Source: Scybalousia_A sp045221575 (GTDB lineage Bacteria; Bacteroidota; Bacteroidia; Bacteroidales; P3). Taken from it: 40,766 nt of DNA. Positions within the stretch are counted from its first letter, which is position 1. Each line of letters starts with the position of its first letter. Shown here piece by piece: positions 25,593 through 34,311 of this stretch. The stretch covers positions 1-40,766 of the forward strand of contig JBGUWU010000007.1 in assembly GCA_045221575.1 (NCBI GenBank), written 5' to 3'. A program made the translations under genes and the position numbers. The notes under the pieces were generated by a model. That model searched no databases. It was not told the DNA's origin and saw nothing but the letters and a program-made list of their open reading frames with translations.

Positions 25593-26555
25593 ATGTCAGA
25601 AGTAGAACAACTAAATACATTAATAGAACGTTGCAATATTCTTAAGAAAGAAATAGGCAAGGTTATCATCGGACAAGAAGACATAATAAATAAAGTTCTT
25701 ATCTCTATGTTTTCCTCTGGTCATTGCCTTTTAGTTGGTGTTCCTGGCTTAGCAAAAACTCTTTTGGTTAATACTATTTCAAGGGTTCTTGGTCTTTCTT
25801 ACAATAGAATACAATTTACTCCAGACCTTATGCCTTCTGATATAACAGGTAGTGAGATATTAGACTCTAACAGAGAGTTCCGTTTTATAAAAGGACCTAT
25901 ATTTTCTAATATCGTTCTTGCTGATGAAATAAACCGTACTTCTCCTAAAACTCAGTCTGCTTTGTTAGAAGCTATGCAAGAGCATTCTGTTACCATTGCA
26001 GGAAAAACTTATCCTTTGCCTGAACCTTTTTTTGTGCTTGCTACTCAAAATCCAATAGAACAAGAAGGCACTTATCCTTTACCTGAAGCACAATTAGATA
26101 GGTTTATGTTTAATCTAAAGTTAGACTACCCTTCTTTTGAAGAAGAAATAGAGATACTTAAAAACACAACCACCGGAAAATCTGTTGATGTTTCAGCTGT
26201 CCTTTCTGCAGAAGATATTACAACTTTACAACAGATAATAAAACGAATACCGGTTAATGATAATATATATAGATACGTGGTTTCTTTATCAGAAAAAACA
26301 CGTCTAAATAAAGAAGAAAACTCTTTAGCAAAACGTTATCTTTCTTGGGGAGCTGGTCCAAGAGCTTCTCAATATCTTATTATGGGAGCAAAATGTTCTG
26401 CCGCTTTAAAAGGCAAATATTCCCCAGATATTGAAGATGTAAAAGATGTCGCTACTTCTGTTCTTCGTCATAGAATAGTTCTTAATTATTCTGCACAAGC
26501 GGAAGGTCTTAATGCTGAAGATATAATTAATATGATAATAGATGAAATAAAATAA
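25593..26555 (+). CDS. MoxR-family AAA+ ATPase
   Basis: The 320-residue protein carries Walker A GVPGLAKT (49-56), Walker B VLADEINR (108-115), sensor 1 ATQNP (150-154) and the family strings FTPDLMPSD and EAQLDRF. The C-terminal lid follows from about 240 (GPRASQYLIMGAKC). MoxR proteins remodel or activate protein complexes, usually with a DUF58 and von Willebrand A partner. No such partner is next to it; the neighbours are SurA-like foldases and a secreted protein, which suggests envelope protein assembly. Similar MoxR-SurA neighbourhoods may be common in Bacteroidota, but I cannot check this here. Confidence 0.93.
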   Translation: MSEVEQLNTLIERCNILKKEIGKVIIGQEDIINKVLISMFSSGHCLLVGVPGLAKTLLVNTISRVLGLSYNRIQFTPDLMPSDITGSEILDSNREFRFIKGPIFSNIVLADEINRTSPKTQSALLEAMQEHSVTIAGKTYPLPEPFFVLATQNPIEQEGTYPLPEAQLDRFMFNLKLDYPSFEEEIEILKNTTTGKSVDVSAVLSAEDITTLQQIIKRIPVNDNIYRYVVSLSEKTRLNKEENSLAKRYLSWGAGPRASQYLIMGAKCSAALKGKYSPDIEDVKDVATSVLRHRIVLNYSAQAEGLNAEDIINMIIDEIK

Positions 26556-26559
26556 AGCC

Positions 26560-27885
26560 ATGAAGAGAATATCTGTTTTTGCAGTAATGCTACTATGCGT
26601 TGTTTGTCTTGTTGCTCAAACCAACAAAACAAACACTAATCGTAAGGAAAAAACAAATAATGTTGTCTTAGTTCCTACCTATATAGACAACAACAATGTT
26701 ATTCTTGCTCCTCAAGCTCAAAAGAAAAAACGTGGAGATAAAACGACTCAAACCTCTCAAGAGAATGTTTTTCCTGAAAGAGTAGAAGCTTATATCAATT
26801 TTGATAAAGGTAATGCTTACTACACCAAAGGAGGATTAAACACTTTGGATAGTCTATATATGATGACTTTCTCTAACAATAACAACCGTTTTTACAAGAT
26901 GACTATCATTGGATATGATGATGGCGAACCTATCACCGAAGAGTCTTCTTCTTTAGCAAGAGATAGGGCTGTTATGATATTCAAATATTTCTCTTCTCGT
27001 GAAGAAACAGAATATATAATCAAACGTACTCCAAGTTCTTACACTCAACTTTGTGTTGGAGAAGTACCTTATTACATAAAATATAAAATGCCTTTTGATT
27101 TTAAATGGATAAATCTTTATAGTCTTCCTGCTGAAGAAAGAACAGAAAATAATATATCTCTTTCTGGTAAAGCACATATAATCATAGAAGATGATCCTGA
27201 AGATTGTTTGGGCGAATATTATAACTATGATTGGCCAGCACACGACACTGTTCTCCAAGCGAACTACGCAATAGTTAAAATACCTCAAGGTTCATTAGAT
27301 TATATACATCACACTAAAGATACTATCACATATAAATGTCCTATTGCATACAGAGAAGTAATGTCTTTTGAACAACTTACCTCAAACTATTTCCTTGTTC
27401 CTCATAAAAAACAATATATTCTTAATGCCGGTTATATTGTTATTTCTCCTGAAAGAAAGCCAGACTATTCTTCTTGTGCAAATAAAGAAAGCATAGAAGC
27501 AACTATTCAAATAGATGTTCCTATTGAAGCTCAACAACAATCTGCTGGACTTAAATTCTATGGCAAGACCTATAAACCAAATGGAGAAGTCGTTTATAAA
27601 TCAATATCCACTAAAAAGATAAAAGATAAAGACACTAAACAACAAACATTGGAATGCTTTATTACTCCTTTCCAATTTGATACAATATTTCTTGGTAAAA
27701 AGATAGAAGAGAAAGAAATGTCTAACTACTTCTACCCTGCTAAAGAAGGAGAACCTGGAGCTTTTGAAGCAATGGGAGGCTGGTTAAAACCTTTCAAACT
27801 TGATAAACGAGGTGAATACATAATAAAAGAACCTATGCAAGCCATACTAAGAAAGCCAAATACTCCTTTCTATAACGGCAACTAA
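26560..27885 (+). CDS. Secreted protein with OmpA-like region
   Basis: I do not recognise this 441-residue protein as a named family. It has a signal peptide (MKRISVFAVMLLCVVCLVAQ), then a low-complexity stretch rich in N, K, T and Q (21-70). Residues about 77-145 resemble the OmpA C-terminal fold: AYINFDKGNAYY, then MTIIGYDDGEP and SSLARDRAVMIFKYF at 130-144, the last matching the LSxxRAxxVxxYL helix. The rest (150-441) holds no domain I can name. It starts four bases after the MoxR gene and is followed by a bidirectional terminator, so it closes the guaB operon. An envelope protein binding peptidoglycan or acting as a client of MoxR is possible but speculative. Confidence 0.6.
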   Translation: MKRISVFAVMLLCVVCLVAQTNKTNTNRKEKTNNVVLVPTYIDNNNVILAPQAQKKKRGDKTTQTSQENVFPERVEAYINFDKGNAYYTKGGLNTLDSLYMMTFSNNNNRFYKMTIIGYDDGEPITEESSSLARDRAVMIFKYFSSREETEYIIKRTPSSYTQLCVGEVPYYIKYKMPFDFKWINLYSLPAEERTENNISLSGKAHIIIEDDPEDCLGEYYNYDWPAHDTVLQANYAIVKIPQGSLDYIHHTKDTITYKCPIAYREVMSFEQLTSNYFLVPHKKQYILNAGYIVISPERKPDYSSCANKESIEATIQIDVPIEAQQQSAGLKFYGKTYKPNGEVVYKSISTKKIKDKDTKQQTLECFITPFQFDTIFLGKKIEEKEMSNYFYPAKEGEPGAFEAMGGWLKPFKLDKRGEYIIKEPMQAILRKPNTPFYNGN

Positions 27886-27886
27886 G

Positions 27887-27931
27887 AAAAAAAAATCAAG
27901 TTTTTTTTTTACAAGACTTGATTTTTTTTTT
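27887..27931. terminator. Bidirectional terminator between guaB run and hydF
   Basis: An 11-base stem (27891-27901 with 27916-27926; core AAATCAAGT) has a 14-base T-rich loop, a run of A before it and T after it. It lies between convergent genes. Confidence 0.75.
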
Positions 27932-28099
27932 ACAGTAATCAAAAACTATTAATCATTTAAAAATCGTTCCTTTTCTTATATCAAGTTTGCGTTAAAAAAG
28001 AGTTGATTTCAGTGAAACAAAATCAAGTTTTAATTCAACAAAACGAAGATTTAATAAATTAAAACGAAGACTTATTACAAGAAAATAAAGTTTTCGTTT

Positions 28100-29284
28100 T
28101 TATTTTTGAAATATTGCTGTTGCTCTTTGGAATATTCCATTAACATAGCTGATAGTCATTCCGTAATTGGTTATTGCTATATTTTTTTCTATGAAAGGAA
28201 GCAACCTATTTTGCATCTGTTTCTTAGTAGCCATGCAACCTCCACATTGAATTACAAGCTGATATTTTTCTATCTCATCAAAGTCATTAGATAGACCTGC
28301 TGAAAATACAAAGTTAAGGTTCTTTCCTGTATATTTTTTCAACATGTTAGGCAGTTTTACTCTTCCTATATCTTCACAAGTAGGAGTATGTGTGCAAGAC
28401 TCCAATATTAAAATATTATCACCTTCTTTAAGCCTATCTATTTGGGAAGTTCCCTTTAAATACTGTTCAAAGTTTCCCTTCTCTTTTGCTAATATGATAG
28501 AAAAACTTGTAAGCGATATATCCTTAGGAACTATACTATCTACCTTTTTAAAGACTTGACTATCTGTAATTACTAATTTTATTTTTTCTTTACCTAAAAG
28601 ATTTATCGTCTGATCAAGTTCTGTCTCTTGTATTGTTATTGCTATAGCTTTTTGATCTATTATTTCTCTTATTGTCTTTACTTGAGGAAGAATAAGCCTA
28701 CCTTTGGGAGCAGAAGAATCTATTGGCGTAACCAAAACAACTATATCTCCTTGCTCAATTATCTCATTCAACAAAGGATTTTGTTGTTGAGAAGATAATT
28801 TGCTTATCTCCTGTTTTAATATCTGATGTAATTTTTCTCTTGTTGCTCTATCTTCTTTGCTAAGGACAAGAGAAACTTTTGATTTCAATTCTTCTTTAAT
28901 TGGAGAAACATCTTCTTTGTTATAAACAATAATATATGGTGTTGAATACTTTTTACACTCATCTAAAATAAATTGTTCATAATCTCCAAATCTGTTTTCC
29001 GTAATAATTAACACTGCAAAATCAATCTGAGAAAAAGCATTCAATGTCTTCTTCTTTCTTTCTTCTCCTAAGACACTTTCATCGTCAATACCAGCAGTGT
29101 CTATCAGAACCACTTGTCCTATATCTGTGAGTTCTATCGTTTTTTTTACGGTGTCGGTTGTTGTGCCTGAATATTCAGAGACTATGGATATATCCTGTCC
29201 AACAAGAGTATTAATCAAGGTACTCTTGCCTACATTACATCTTCCGAAGAAACCTATATGTAATTTGTTTTCTCTATGTTGCAT
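28100..29284 (-). CDS. hydF: [FeFe]-hydrogenase maturation GTPase HydF
   Basis: With the ATG at 29284 the protein has 394 residues. It has an Era-like GTPase domain: GRCNVGKS at 14-21, GTTTD at 40-44, DTAG at 62-65 and NKED at 122-125. A middle domain and a C-terminal Fe-S domain follow, with C297-x-H299 and Q346-C347-x2-C350. HydF is the scaffold that loads the 2Fe subcluster into [FeFe]-hydrogenase. In the usual C-x-H-x(46-53)-H-C-x2-C motif the second His is Gln here. HydE, HydG and the hydrogenase are not in the window. It begins two bases after the tadA stop and ends before a terminator. Confidence 0.92.
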   Translation of the reverse strand: MQHRENKLHIGFFGRCNVGKSTLINTLVGQDISIVSEYSGTTTDTVKKTIELTDIGQVVLIDTAGIDDESVLGEERKKKTLNAFSQIDFAVLIITENRFGDYEQFILDECKKYSTPYIIVYNKEDVSPIKEELKSKVSLVLSKEDRATREKLHQILKQEISKLSSQQQNPLLNEIIEQGDIVVLVTPIDSSAPKGRLILPQVKTIREIIDQKAIAITIQETELDQTINLLGKEKIKLVITDSQVFKKVDSIVPKDISLTSFSIILAKEKGNFEQYLKGTSQIDRLKEGDNILILESCTHTPTCEDIGRVKLPNMLKKYTGKNLNFVFSAGLSNDFDEIEKYQLVIQCGGCMATKKQMQNRLLPFIEKNIAITNYGMTISYVNGIFQRATAIFQK

Positions 29285-29286
29285 GG

Positions 29287-29736
29287 TCAATTTGCTCTTT
29301 TTTCTTTAAAAAATTCTTTAATAATAGTTGAGCATTCTTCTTTTAAAACGCCCTCTACTATCTGTGTTTTGGGGTGATACAACGAACCAAAGAGTGATGC
29401 TCCTCGTTTTTCGTCCTTCGCTCCATAAACAATCTTTGAGATCTGAGTTAAATACAAAGCTCCTGCACACATAACACAAGGTTCAAGAGTTACATATAAA
29501 GTACAATCTCTCAGATACTTGCTTTGCAAGAAAGCCTCTGCTGAGGTTATGGCTATGATTTCAGCATGTGAAGTACTATCATGTAGTTTTTCGGTCATAT
29601 TATAACCTTTTGCGATTATTTTATCTCCACATACAACCACACAACCAACAGGCACTTCTCCTTCTTGCTCTGCAAGATATGCCTGCTCTAAAGCTTTGTG
29701 CATAAAGTACTCATCATTGTATTCTATTATAGGCAT
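29287..29736 (-). CDS. tadA: tRNA-specific adenosine deaminase
   Basis: The 149-residue protein starts at 29736 (MPIIEYNDEYFMHKAL), where homologues start; a longer open frame to 29976 overlaps the divergent thioesterase gene and its promoter. It has the zinc and catalytic site H57-A-E59 and P86-C87-x2-C90 of the cytidine deaminase superfamily, plus the substrate loop VPVGCVVV. TadA converts A34 to inosine in tRNA-Arg (ACG). It is the first gene of a pair with hydF, separated by two bases, and has a TACTTTTG promoter element (29760-29767, minus strand). Confidence 0.95.
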   Translation of the reverse strand: MPIIEYNDEYFMHKALEQAYLAEQEGEVPVGCVVVCGDKIIAKGYNMTEKLHDSTSHAEIIAITSAEAFLQSKYLRDCTLYVTLEPCVMCAGALYLTQISKIVYGAKDEKRGASLFGSLYHPKTQIVEGVLKEECSTIIKEFFKEKRAN

Positions 29737-29759
29737 CTCTCTTATTTTTATGAATTGTG

Positions 29760-29767
29760 CAAAAGTA
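29760..29767 (-). promoter_or_regulatory. -7 element of the tadA promoter
   Basis: TACTTTTG on the minus strand fits TAnnTTTG and lies 23 bases before the tadA ATG. It overlaps no good -33 box at the standard distance. Confidence 0.45.
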
Positions 29768-29790
29768 AAAAATATATCAAAAATAATAAC

Positions 29791-29798
29791 TATCTTTG
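29791..29798 (+). promoter_or_regulatory. -7 element of the thioesterase promoter
   Basis: TATCTTTG fits TAnnTTTG and lies 22 bases before the ATG at 29821. A standard -33 TTTG is not seen. Confidence 0.5.
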
Positions 29799-29820
29799 CA
29801 AAAAATTTTAGAACGAGAAA

Positions 29821-30261
29821 ATGAAACAATACGATTTTGATTGTGAGACATTCTTCCACGAAAAACAAATACAGATGCGTTTTGCTGATCTTGATGCTAT
29901 GAACCATGTTAATAATGGTTTCCAAATGCACTACTTTGACGTAGGAAGAATATATTATTTTTCTGATATTTTGCATAGAGAAGTAGATTGGACTAACGAT
30001 TTCTTAGTTCTTGTACATTTGGAACTTGATTTTATTGCACCAATAGAAATGGGTATGGATATATATGTGCAAACAAAAACCATAAGTTTTGGAAACAAAA
30101 GTATGAAGATGTTTCAGCGTATAATAGACAAAAAAACAGGTGCAGTAAAATCTACTTGTTTTTCAATTCTTTCAGGTTATAATAGAGAAAAACAATGTTC
30201 TGTAGGTTTGCCAGAAGAATATGTGAACACATTCTTATCTTTTGAAAAACAAACAAAATAA
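29821..30261 (+). CDS. Hotdog-fold acyl-CoA thioesterase
   Basis: The 146-residue protein matches the 4HBT hotdog family: MRFADLDAMNHVNNGFQMHYFDVGRIYYF at about 19-47, with D23 or D25 as the catalytic acid and the HVNN motif at 29-32. Such enzymes hydrolyse acyl-CoA or acyl-ACP. The substrate cannot be told from sequence. It opens a three-gene run with a U32 peptidase-family protein nine bases downstream and a PHP phosphatase, and is divergent from tadA. Confidence 0.88.
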   Translation: MKQYDFDCETFFHEKQIQMRFADLDAMNHVNNGFQMHYFDVGRIYYFSDILHREVDWTNDFLVLVHLELDFIAPIEMGMDIYVQTKTISFGNKSMKMFQRIIDKKTGAVKSTCFSILSGYNREKQCSVGLPEEYVNTFLSFEKQTK

Positions 30262-30270
30262 GAAACGATT

Positions 30271-31512
30271 ATGAATGCAAGTGATATAGAAATAATGGCT
30301 CCTGTTGGAAGTTATGAAAGCCTTATGGCTGCCATAGATGCAGGTGCTAACAGTGTATATTTCGGAGTAGGACAATTGAATATGAGGTCTGCTTCTGCCA
30401 ATAACTTCACTTTGGAGGATTTAAAGCAGATTTGTGATATTGCAAAACAGCACAACGTAAAAACATACCTTACTGTAAATACTGTTATCTACGATGATGA
30501 AATAGAATATATGCACCAAGTAGTAGATTGTGCAAAGGTTAATGGCATCTCTGCTATTATTGCTTCCGATATGGCTGTTATCTCATACGCAAATAGCATA
30601 GGTATGGAGATACATCTTTCTACTCAATGCAATATCACTAATTACGAAGCAGTAAAATATTATTCTAAATTTGCAGATGTCATTGTTACCGCAAGAGAAC
30701 TTTCCTTGGATAAAGTAAAAGCAATAATAGATAGGATAAAACAAGAAGACCTTAAGGGTAAAGGCGGAGACCTTCTGAGAATAGAATGTTTTGTTCATGG
30801 TGCTTTATGTATGGCTGTCAGCGGAAAATGTTATATTAGTTTAGATAATGCTAACAGAAGTGCAAACAGAGGAGCCTGCTTACAGTTCTGCCGAAGACCA
30901 TATAAAGTTACTGATATGGACGGAGGAACAGAGCTAATGGTGGATAATCAATACATAATGTCGCCTAAGGATTTGAAGACTTTGGATTTTATTGGCAAGA
31001 TAATAGATGCAGGGGTAAGAGTTTTTAAAATAGAAGGTAGAGGCCGTTCGCCTGAATATGTAAAAATAGTAACTCGTACCTACAGAGAGGCTGTTGATTG
31101 TTGGTGCAATGGCACTTGGAACGAAGAAAAACTACAACAATGGAACGAAAACCTAAAACGAGTCTATAATAGAGATTTCTGGGACGGGTATTATCTTGGT
31201 CAAAAAGTAGGAGAATGGTCTGGTAAATATGGAAGTAAAGCCACAACAACTAAAATATTTGTTGGAACAATAACTAACTATTTCAAAAACCTTGGTGTTG
31301 CTGAAATAAAAATGGAAACAGGTGAACTGAAACTTGGAGATGAGATTTATATCATAGGACCTACAACTGGAGTATATGAAGGAAAAGTTGAAGAAATAAG
31401 AGTTGATTTAAAAAATGTTGAAAAGACTGTAAAAGGAGAACTTTTCTCTATGCCTACTTCTTCTCTTGTAAGACGCAACGATAAACTTTATCTAATACAA
31501 CACAATGATTAA
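30271..31512 (+). CDS. U32 peptidase-family protein (TrhP/YegQ-like)
   Basis: The 413-residue protein has the U32 signature I-E-C-F-V-H-G (171-177) and conserved cysteines C180, C187, C203 and C207, which in some U32 members hold an Fe-S cluster. The N-terminal part is a TIM-like barrel (IMAPVGSYESLMAAIDAGANSVYFG at 8-32). A small C-terminal beta-domain follows from about 325. It looks closest to TrhP/YegQ, which helps form 5-hydroxyuridine at position 34 of tRNAs; the older 'collagenase' label is probably misleading. It overlaps the next gene by eight bases. Confidence 0.88.
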   Translation: MNASDIEIMAPVGSYESLMAAIDAGANSVYFGVGQLNMRSASANNFTLEDLKQICDIAKQHNVKTYLTVNTVIYDDEIEYMHQVVDCAKVNGISAIIASDMAVISYANSIGMEIHLSTQCNITNYEAVKYYSKFADVIVTARELSLDKVKAIIDRIKQEDLKGKGGDLLRIECFVHGALCMAVSGKCYISLDNANRSANRGACLQFCRRPYKVTDMDGGTELMVDNQYIMSPKDLKTLDFIGKIIDAGVRVFKIEGRGRSPEYVKIVTRTYREAVDCWCNGTWNEEKLQQWNENLKRVYNRDFWDGYYLGQKVGEWSGKYGSKATTTKIFVGTITNYFKNLGVAEIKMETGELKLGDEIYIIGPTTGVYEGKVEEIRVDLKNVEKTVKGELFSMPTSSLVRRNDKLYLIQHND

Positions 31513-32353
31513 AACAAACTATCACAGCCACTCTTTGTTTTGTGACGGAAAAAGTAGCATGGAAGCTATTGTCGTTTCTGCCATAGAGAAAGGATTTACT
31601 CATTGGGGCTTTTCTGCTCATGCTCCTGTGCCTTTTGAAAACACTTTCGCTATAAGAAAAGAAGACGTTCCTGCTTATATAGAAGAATATAAAAGACTCA
31701 AAAAAAGATACTCTAACAATATCAGTCTTTTTGTTGGTATGGAGATGGATTTTATCAGTGATTTACAAGAGAACATACAAGAGCAAGCTAAAGATTATGG
31801 TTTAGAATATATCATTGGTAGCGTTCATCAAGTAAAGGAACACAACAACAGTCAAGATTCGTGGTTTATTGATGGACACGACCCTAAGATTTATGATAAA
31901 GGCTTAGAAGAATTATTTGACAACGATATAAAACGAGCTGCGGAGACATATTTTTCTCAACAAATAGAAATGATGCAGAAAAACAAAATAGACGTCATCG
32001 CTCATCTTGATAAAATAACTATGCATAACAAAGGCAGGTTTTTCAATAACGAGACTCCTTGGTATAAAGATATGGTTATTGCCTTATTAGAAGAAGTAGG
32101 AAAGCATGATGTTATTTGTGAAATAAACTCACGTGGCTTATATAAAAAAAGACACGATGATTTCTATCCTTCTCAGTATTGGTGGAAGATAATGAAAGAA
32201 AAGAATATACGTATATGCTTAGCCTCTGACTGTCACAAAGACGATGAAACAGATCTTTACTTTAATACTGCTGAAGAAATTTTAAGAAACCTCAACTATA
32301 CCACTCTCTGCTATTACGACAACGAATGGAAAGAATATAGCATCAAAATTTAA
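31505..32353 (+). CDS. PHP-domain histidinol-phosphatase-like protein
   Basis: The 282-residue protein has the polymerase-and-histidinol-phosphatase metal site: NYHSHSLFCDG at 5-15 (H7, H9, D14), SAHAPVP with H39, GMEMDFI near 79, GSVHQV near 101, and LASDCHKDD near 240. It is close to the HisK type of histidinol-phosphate phosphatase, but no histidine genes lie nearby, so another phosphoester substrate is possible. The start lies inside the U32 gene (overlap of 8 bases), showing cotranscription. Confidence 0.88.
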   Translation: MIKTNYHSHSLFCDGKSSMEAIVVSAIEKGFTHWGFSAHAPVPFENTFAIRKEDVPAYIEEYKRLKKRYSNNISLFVGMEMDFISDLQENIQEQAKDYGLEYIIGSVHQVKEHNNSQDSWFIDGHDPKIYDKGLEELFDNDIKRAAETYFSQQIEMMQKNKIDVIAHLDKITMHNKGRFFNNETPWYKDMVIALLEEVGKHDVICEINSRGLYKKRHDDFYPSQYWWKIMKEKNIRICLASDCHKDDETDLYFNTAEEILRNLNYTTLCYYDNEWKEYSIKI

Positions 32354-32376
32354 AGTAAAAACCAATTCATAACAAA

Positions 32377-33663
32377 TTAAAAGTGAGTTGTATTGGACAA
32401 ACTATCTTCCCAACGTTTTTTGTATTTATCTAAGTCAATATCTTTAACGCTTGAGGCTTTTCCATTATTATTCTCATCAGCATTTTCTATTTGAGATTCT
32501 TCCGTTTGATTAAGACTTTCAACCCAACCTTTAAGATATTTGTCCATATTTTTATTTTGGGCTTTTACTCCAAATTTTTCATAAGTCTCTTCTGCCAAGC
32601 CTTGTTCTACAAAGTCTTTTTGTTCTATGTAAGACTTGAGGAAAACAAACTCACTCTTTTTTCTACGTATTCTGTATACTCTTACTGCTACGATAAGAAC
32701 AACTAACAATCCAACGGCAACGCTTATAAGAATTATATTTTCCAATAAAAATCTCTTATACAATGAAGGTATGATAAATATTCCACCCCTTATTATATCT
32801 ACAAATACTTTTAACAAAATAAGCAAGAAGAGTAGTACTATAGGTATTATATTTATTTTTTCATCGTCCTGTTCTTCTATTTCTTCTGCTATACCTCTAT
32901 ATTTTACAACAAAACGTTTGCACATGACAAAACTTGTAAATAAGAACAACAAAACAACGTTAGTCATTTCGCAAATTGATCGTCTTGTTATGTTATAGAA
33001 AATAATAAATACGCTACCTATTAACACAGGAAAGAATATCGAAGAAATTAAATTGTTGATACGATTTGCGAAGTAGGGATTGAAAAGGAATTTTATTTGA
33101 TTACTCATAAACTTAAAAGAGAAATAAAGTATCCCTAACATAATTACAACAAAAGCATACTTAAGAAAAACAGATGTTGTAATATATAGAAAATCCGTAA
33201 CCAAATTCCATTGCCAAATATTTAAAGTGTTTCCAAACAAAGCCCCAACCACATAGTTACCACAAATCCTTACGCTACTGCACACAATCAACCAAAACAA
33301 AAACCTCCTAACATTCAAACGGTCAGTATTCCATTTGCAAAGAAATATTATTGCAACGATGATAAGAATAGTAAGCATTACCACTGGAGTCCAGAAGATG
33401 TTTATAATATTGTCAGCATCACTCCAAATTTGCACATCAGAAGAAGCAGTATTTACTGAATTAAAATCTATCTCAGATGTATAAATAATCATTTTCGCTC
33501 CAATAGAAAAAGCTGGCACTATTGTAAAAAACTGAAATATCCAAAAAACACTAAACCAAGCTAACAAAAAAAGCACGGTGCTATTGACGACAGCAGGTAT
33601 ATCTATTTTTGCAAAAGCGAATTTATCATATATGTTTCGTAAATCACGAAATGTTTTATACAT
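32377..33663 (-). CDS. Unrecognised polytopic membrane protein
   Basis: I do not recognise this 428-residue protein. It has about seven hydrophobic segments (roughly 26-50, 92-112, 119-140, 160-185, 208-225, 235-250 and 270-330), a large hydrophilic loop near 60-90, and a cytoplasmic-looking tail from 340. The tail contains the same short motif twice: MDKYLKGWVESLNQT (373-387) and LDKYKKRWEDSLSNT (411-425). It has its own promoter element (minus strand TAATTTTG, plus-strand 33710-33717) and converges with the PHP gene. The tail repeats may bind a partner, but no function can be assigned. Confidence 0.75.
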   Translation of the reverse strand: MYKTFRDLRNIYDKFAFAKIDIPAVVNSTVLFLLAWFSVFWIFQFFTIVPAFSIGAKMIIYTSEIDFNSVNTASSDVQIWSDADNIINIFWTPVVMLTILIIVAIIFLCKWNTDRLNVRRFLFWLIVCSSVRICGNYVVGALFGNTLNIWQWNLVTDFLYITTSVFLKYAFVVIMLGILYFSFKFMSNQIKFLFNPYFANRINNLISSIFFPVLIGSVFIIFYNITRRSICEMTNVVLLFLFTSFVMCKRFVVKYRGIAEEIEEQDDEKINIIPIVLLFLLILLKVFVDIIRGGIFIIPSLYKRFLLENIILISVAVGLLVVLIVAVRVYRIRRKKSEFVFLKSYIEQKDFVEQGLAEETYEKFGVKAQNKNMDKYLKGWVESLNQTEESQIENADENNNGKASSVKDIDLDKYKKRWEDSLSNTTHF

Positions 33664-33776
33664 AAATAATCTCCTAACTTCAAAACAACTTCACACAGTA
33701 ATGATAACGCAAAATTAAGTCTTTTTATTGTATTTATATTAATTTAATTGTGAAAATCAAAAAAAAACCTTTTAAG

Positions 33777-33809
33777 TTTGATTGTTTTAAAAAGAAAATT
33801 GTATCTTTG
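33777..33809 (+). promoter_or_regulatory. mscL promoter
   Basis: TTTG (33777-33780) and TATCTTTG (33802-33809) are 21 bases apart, near the Bacteroidota consensus, 43 bases before the mscL start. Confidence 0.6.
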
Positions 33810-33852
33810 CAACCTATAAAACATTGTGTATAACAAATAAAATCTAATAATT

Positions 33853-34236
33853 ATGAGTATTGTTAAAGAATTCAAAGAGTTTGCTATGCGTGGCAACGTT
33901 GTTGATATGGCTGTCGGTGTTATCATCGGAGGTGCTTTCGGCAAAATAGTTTCATCTTTAGTTGATGATGTGATAATGCCTATAATTGGAATGATAACAG
34001 GTGGCATTGATTTCACCGGATTAAAAGCAACAATAGGAGAATCAAGTATAACATACGGTAATTTTATTCAAAACGTGGTTGATTTCTTAATCATTGCATT
34101 ATGTATCTTTTTAATGATTAAAGGATTGAACAAAATTTCTAAGAAAAAAGAAGAAAAACCTGCAGAACCTCCTGCTCCAAGCAAAGAAGAAATCTTGCTT
34201 ACTGAGATAAGAGACCTTTTAAAAGAAAATAAATAA
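33853..34236 (+). CDS. mscL: Large-conductance mechanosensitive channel
   Basis: The 127-residue protein has the MscL features: an amphipathic start (MSIVKEFKEFAMRGNVVDMA), the pore helix VGVIIGGAFGKIVSSLVDDVIMP (21-43), a short periplasmic loop, a second membrane helix at about 75-95, and a charged C-terminal helix. It forms a homopentameric channel in the inner membrane that opens under extreme turgor. The length is normal. It has its own promoter and a hairpin after it, so it appears monocistronic. Confidence 0.97.
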   Translation: MSIVKEFKEFAMRGNVVDMAVGVIIGGAFGKIVSSLVDDVIMPIIGMITGGIDFTGLKATIGESSITYGNFIQNVVDFLIIALCIFLMIKGLNKISKKKEEKPAEPPAPSKEEILLTEIRDLLKENK

Positions 34237-34257
34237 ACATTATTTTTTCAATACTTT

Positions 34258-34290
34258 ATTAAGATTGCTTACATCTAAAGCAATCTTAAT
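34258..34290 (+). terminator. Hairpin between mscL and glnS
   Basis: A 13-base perfect stem (34258-34270 with 34278-34290; core AAGATTGCTT) has a 7-base loop. The following sequence is T-rich but not a clean T run, so readthrough into glnS is possible. Confidence 0.6.
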
Positions 34291-34311
34291 AAATTTTAAA
34301 TAACTTTTACA

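Noticed and set aside
29737..29976. N-terminal extension of tadA
   Set aside because: It overlaps the divergent thioesterase gene and both promoter elements, and homologues start at MPIIEYND (29736).
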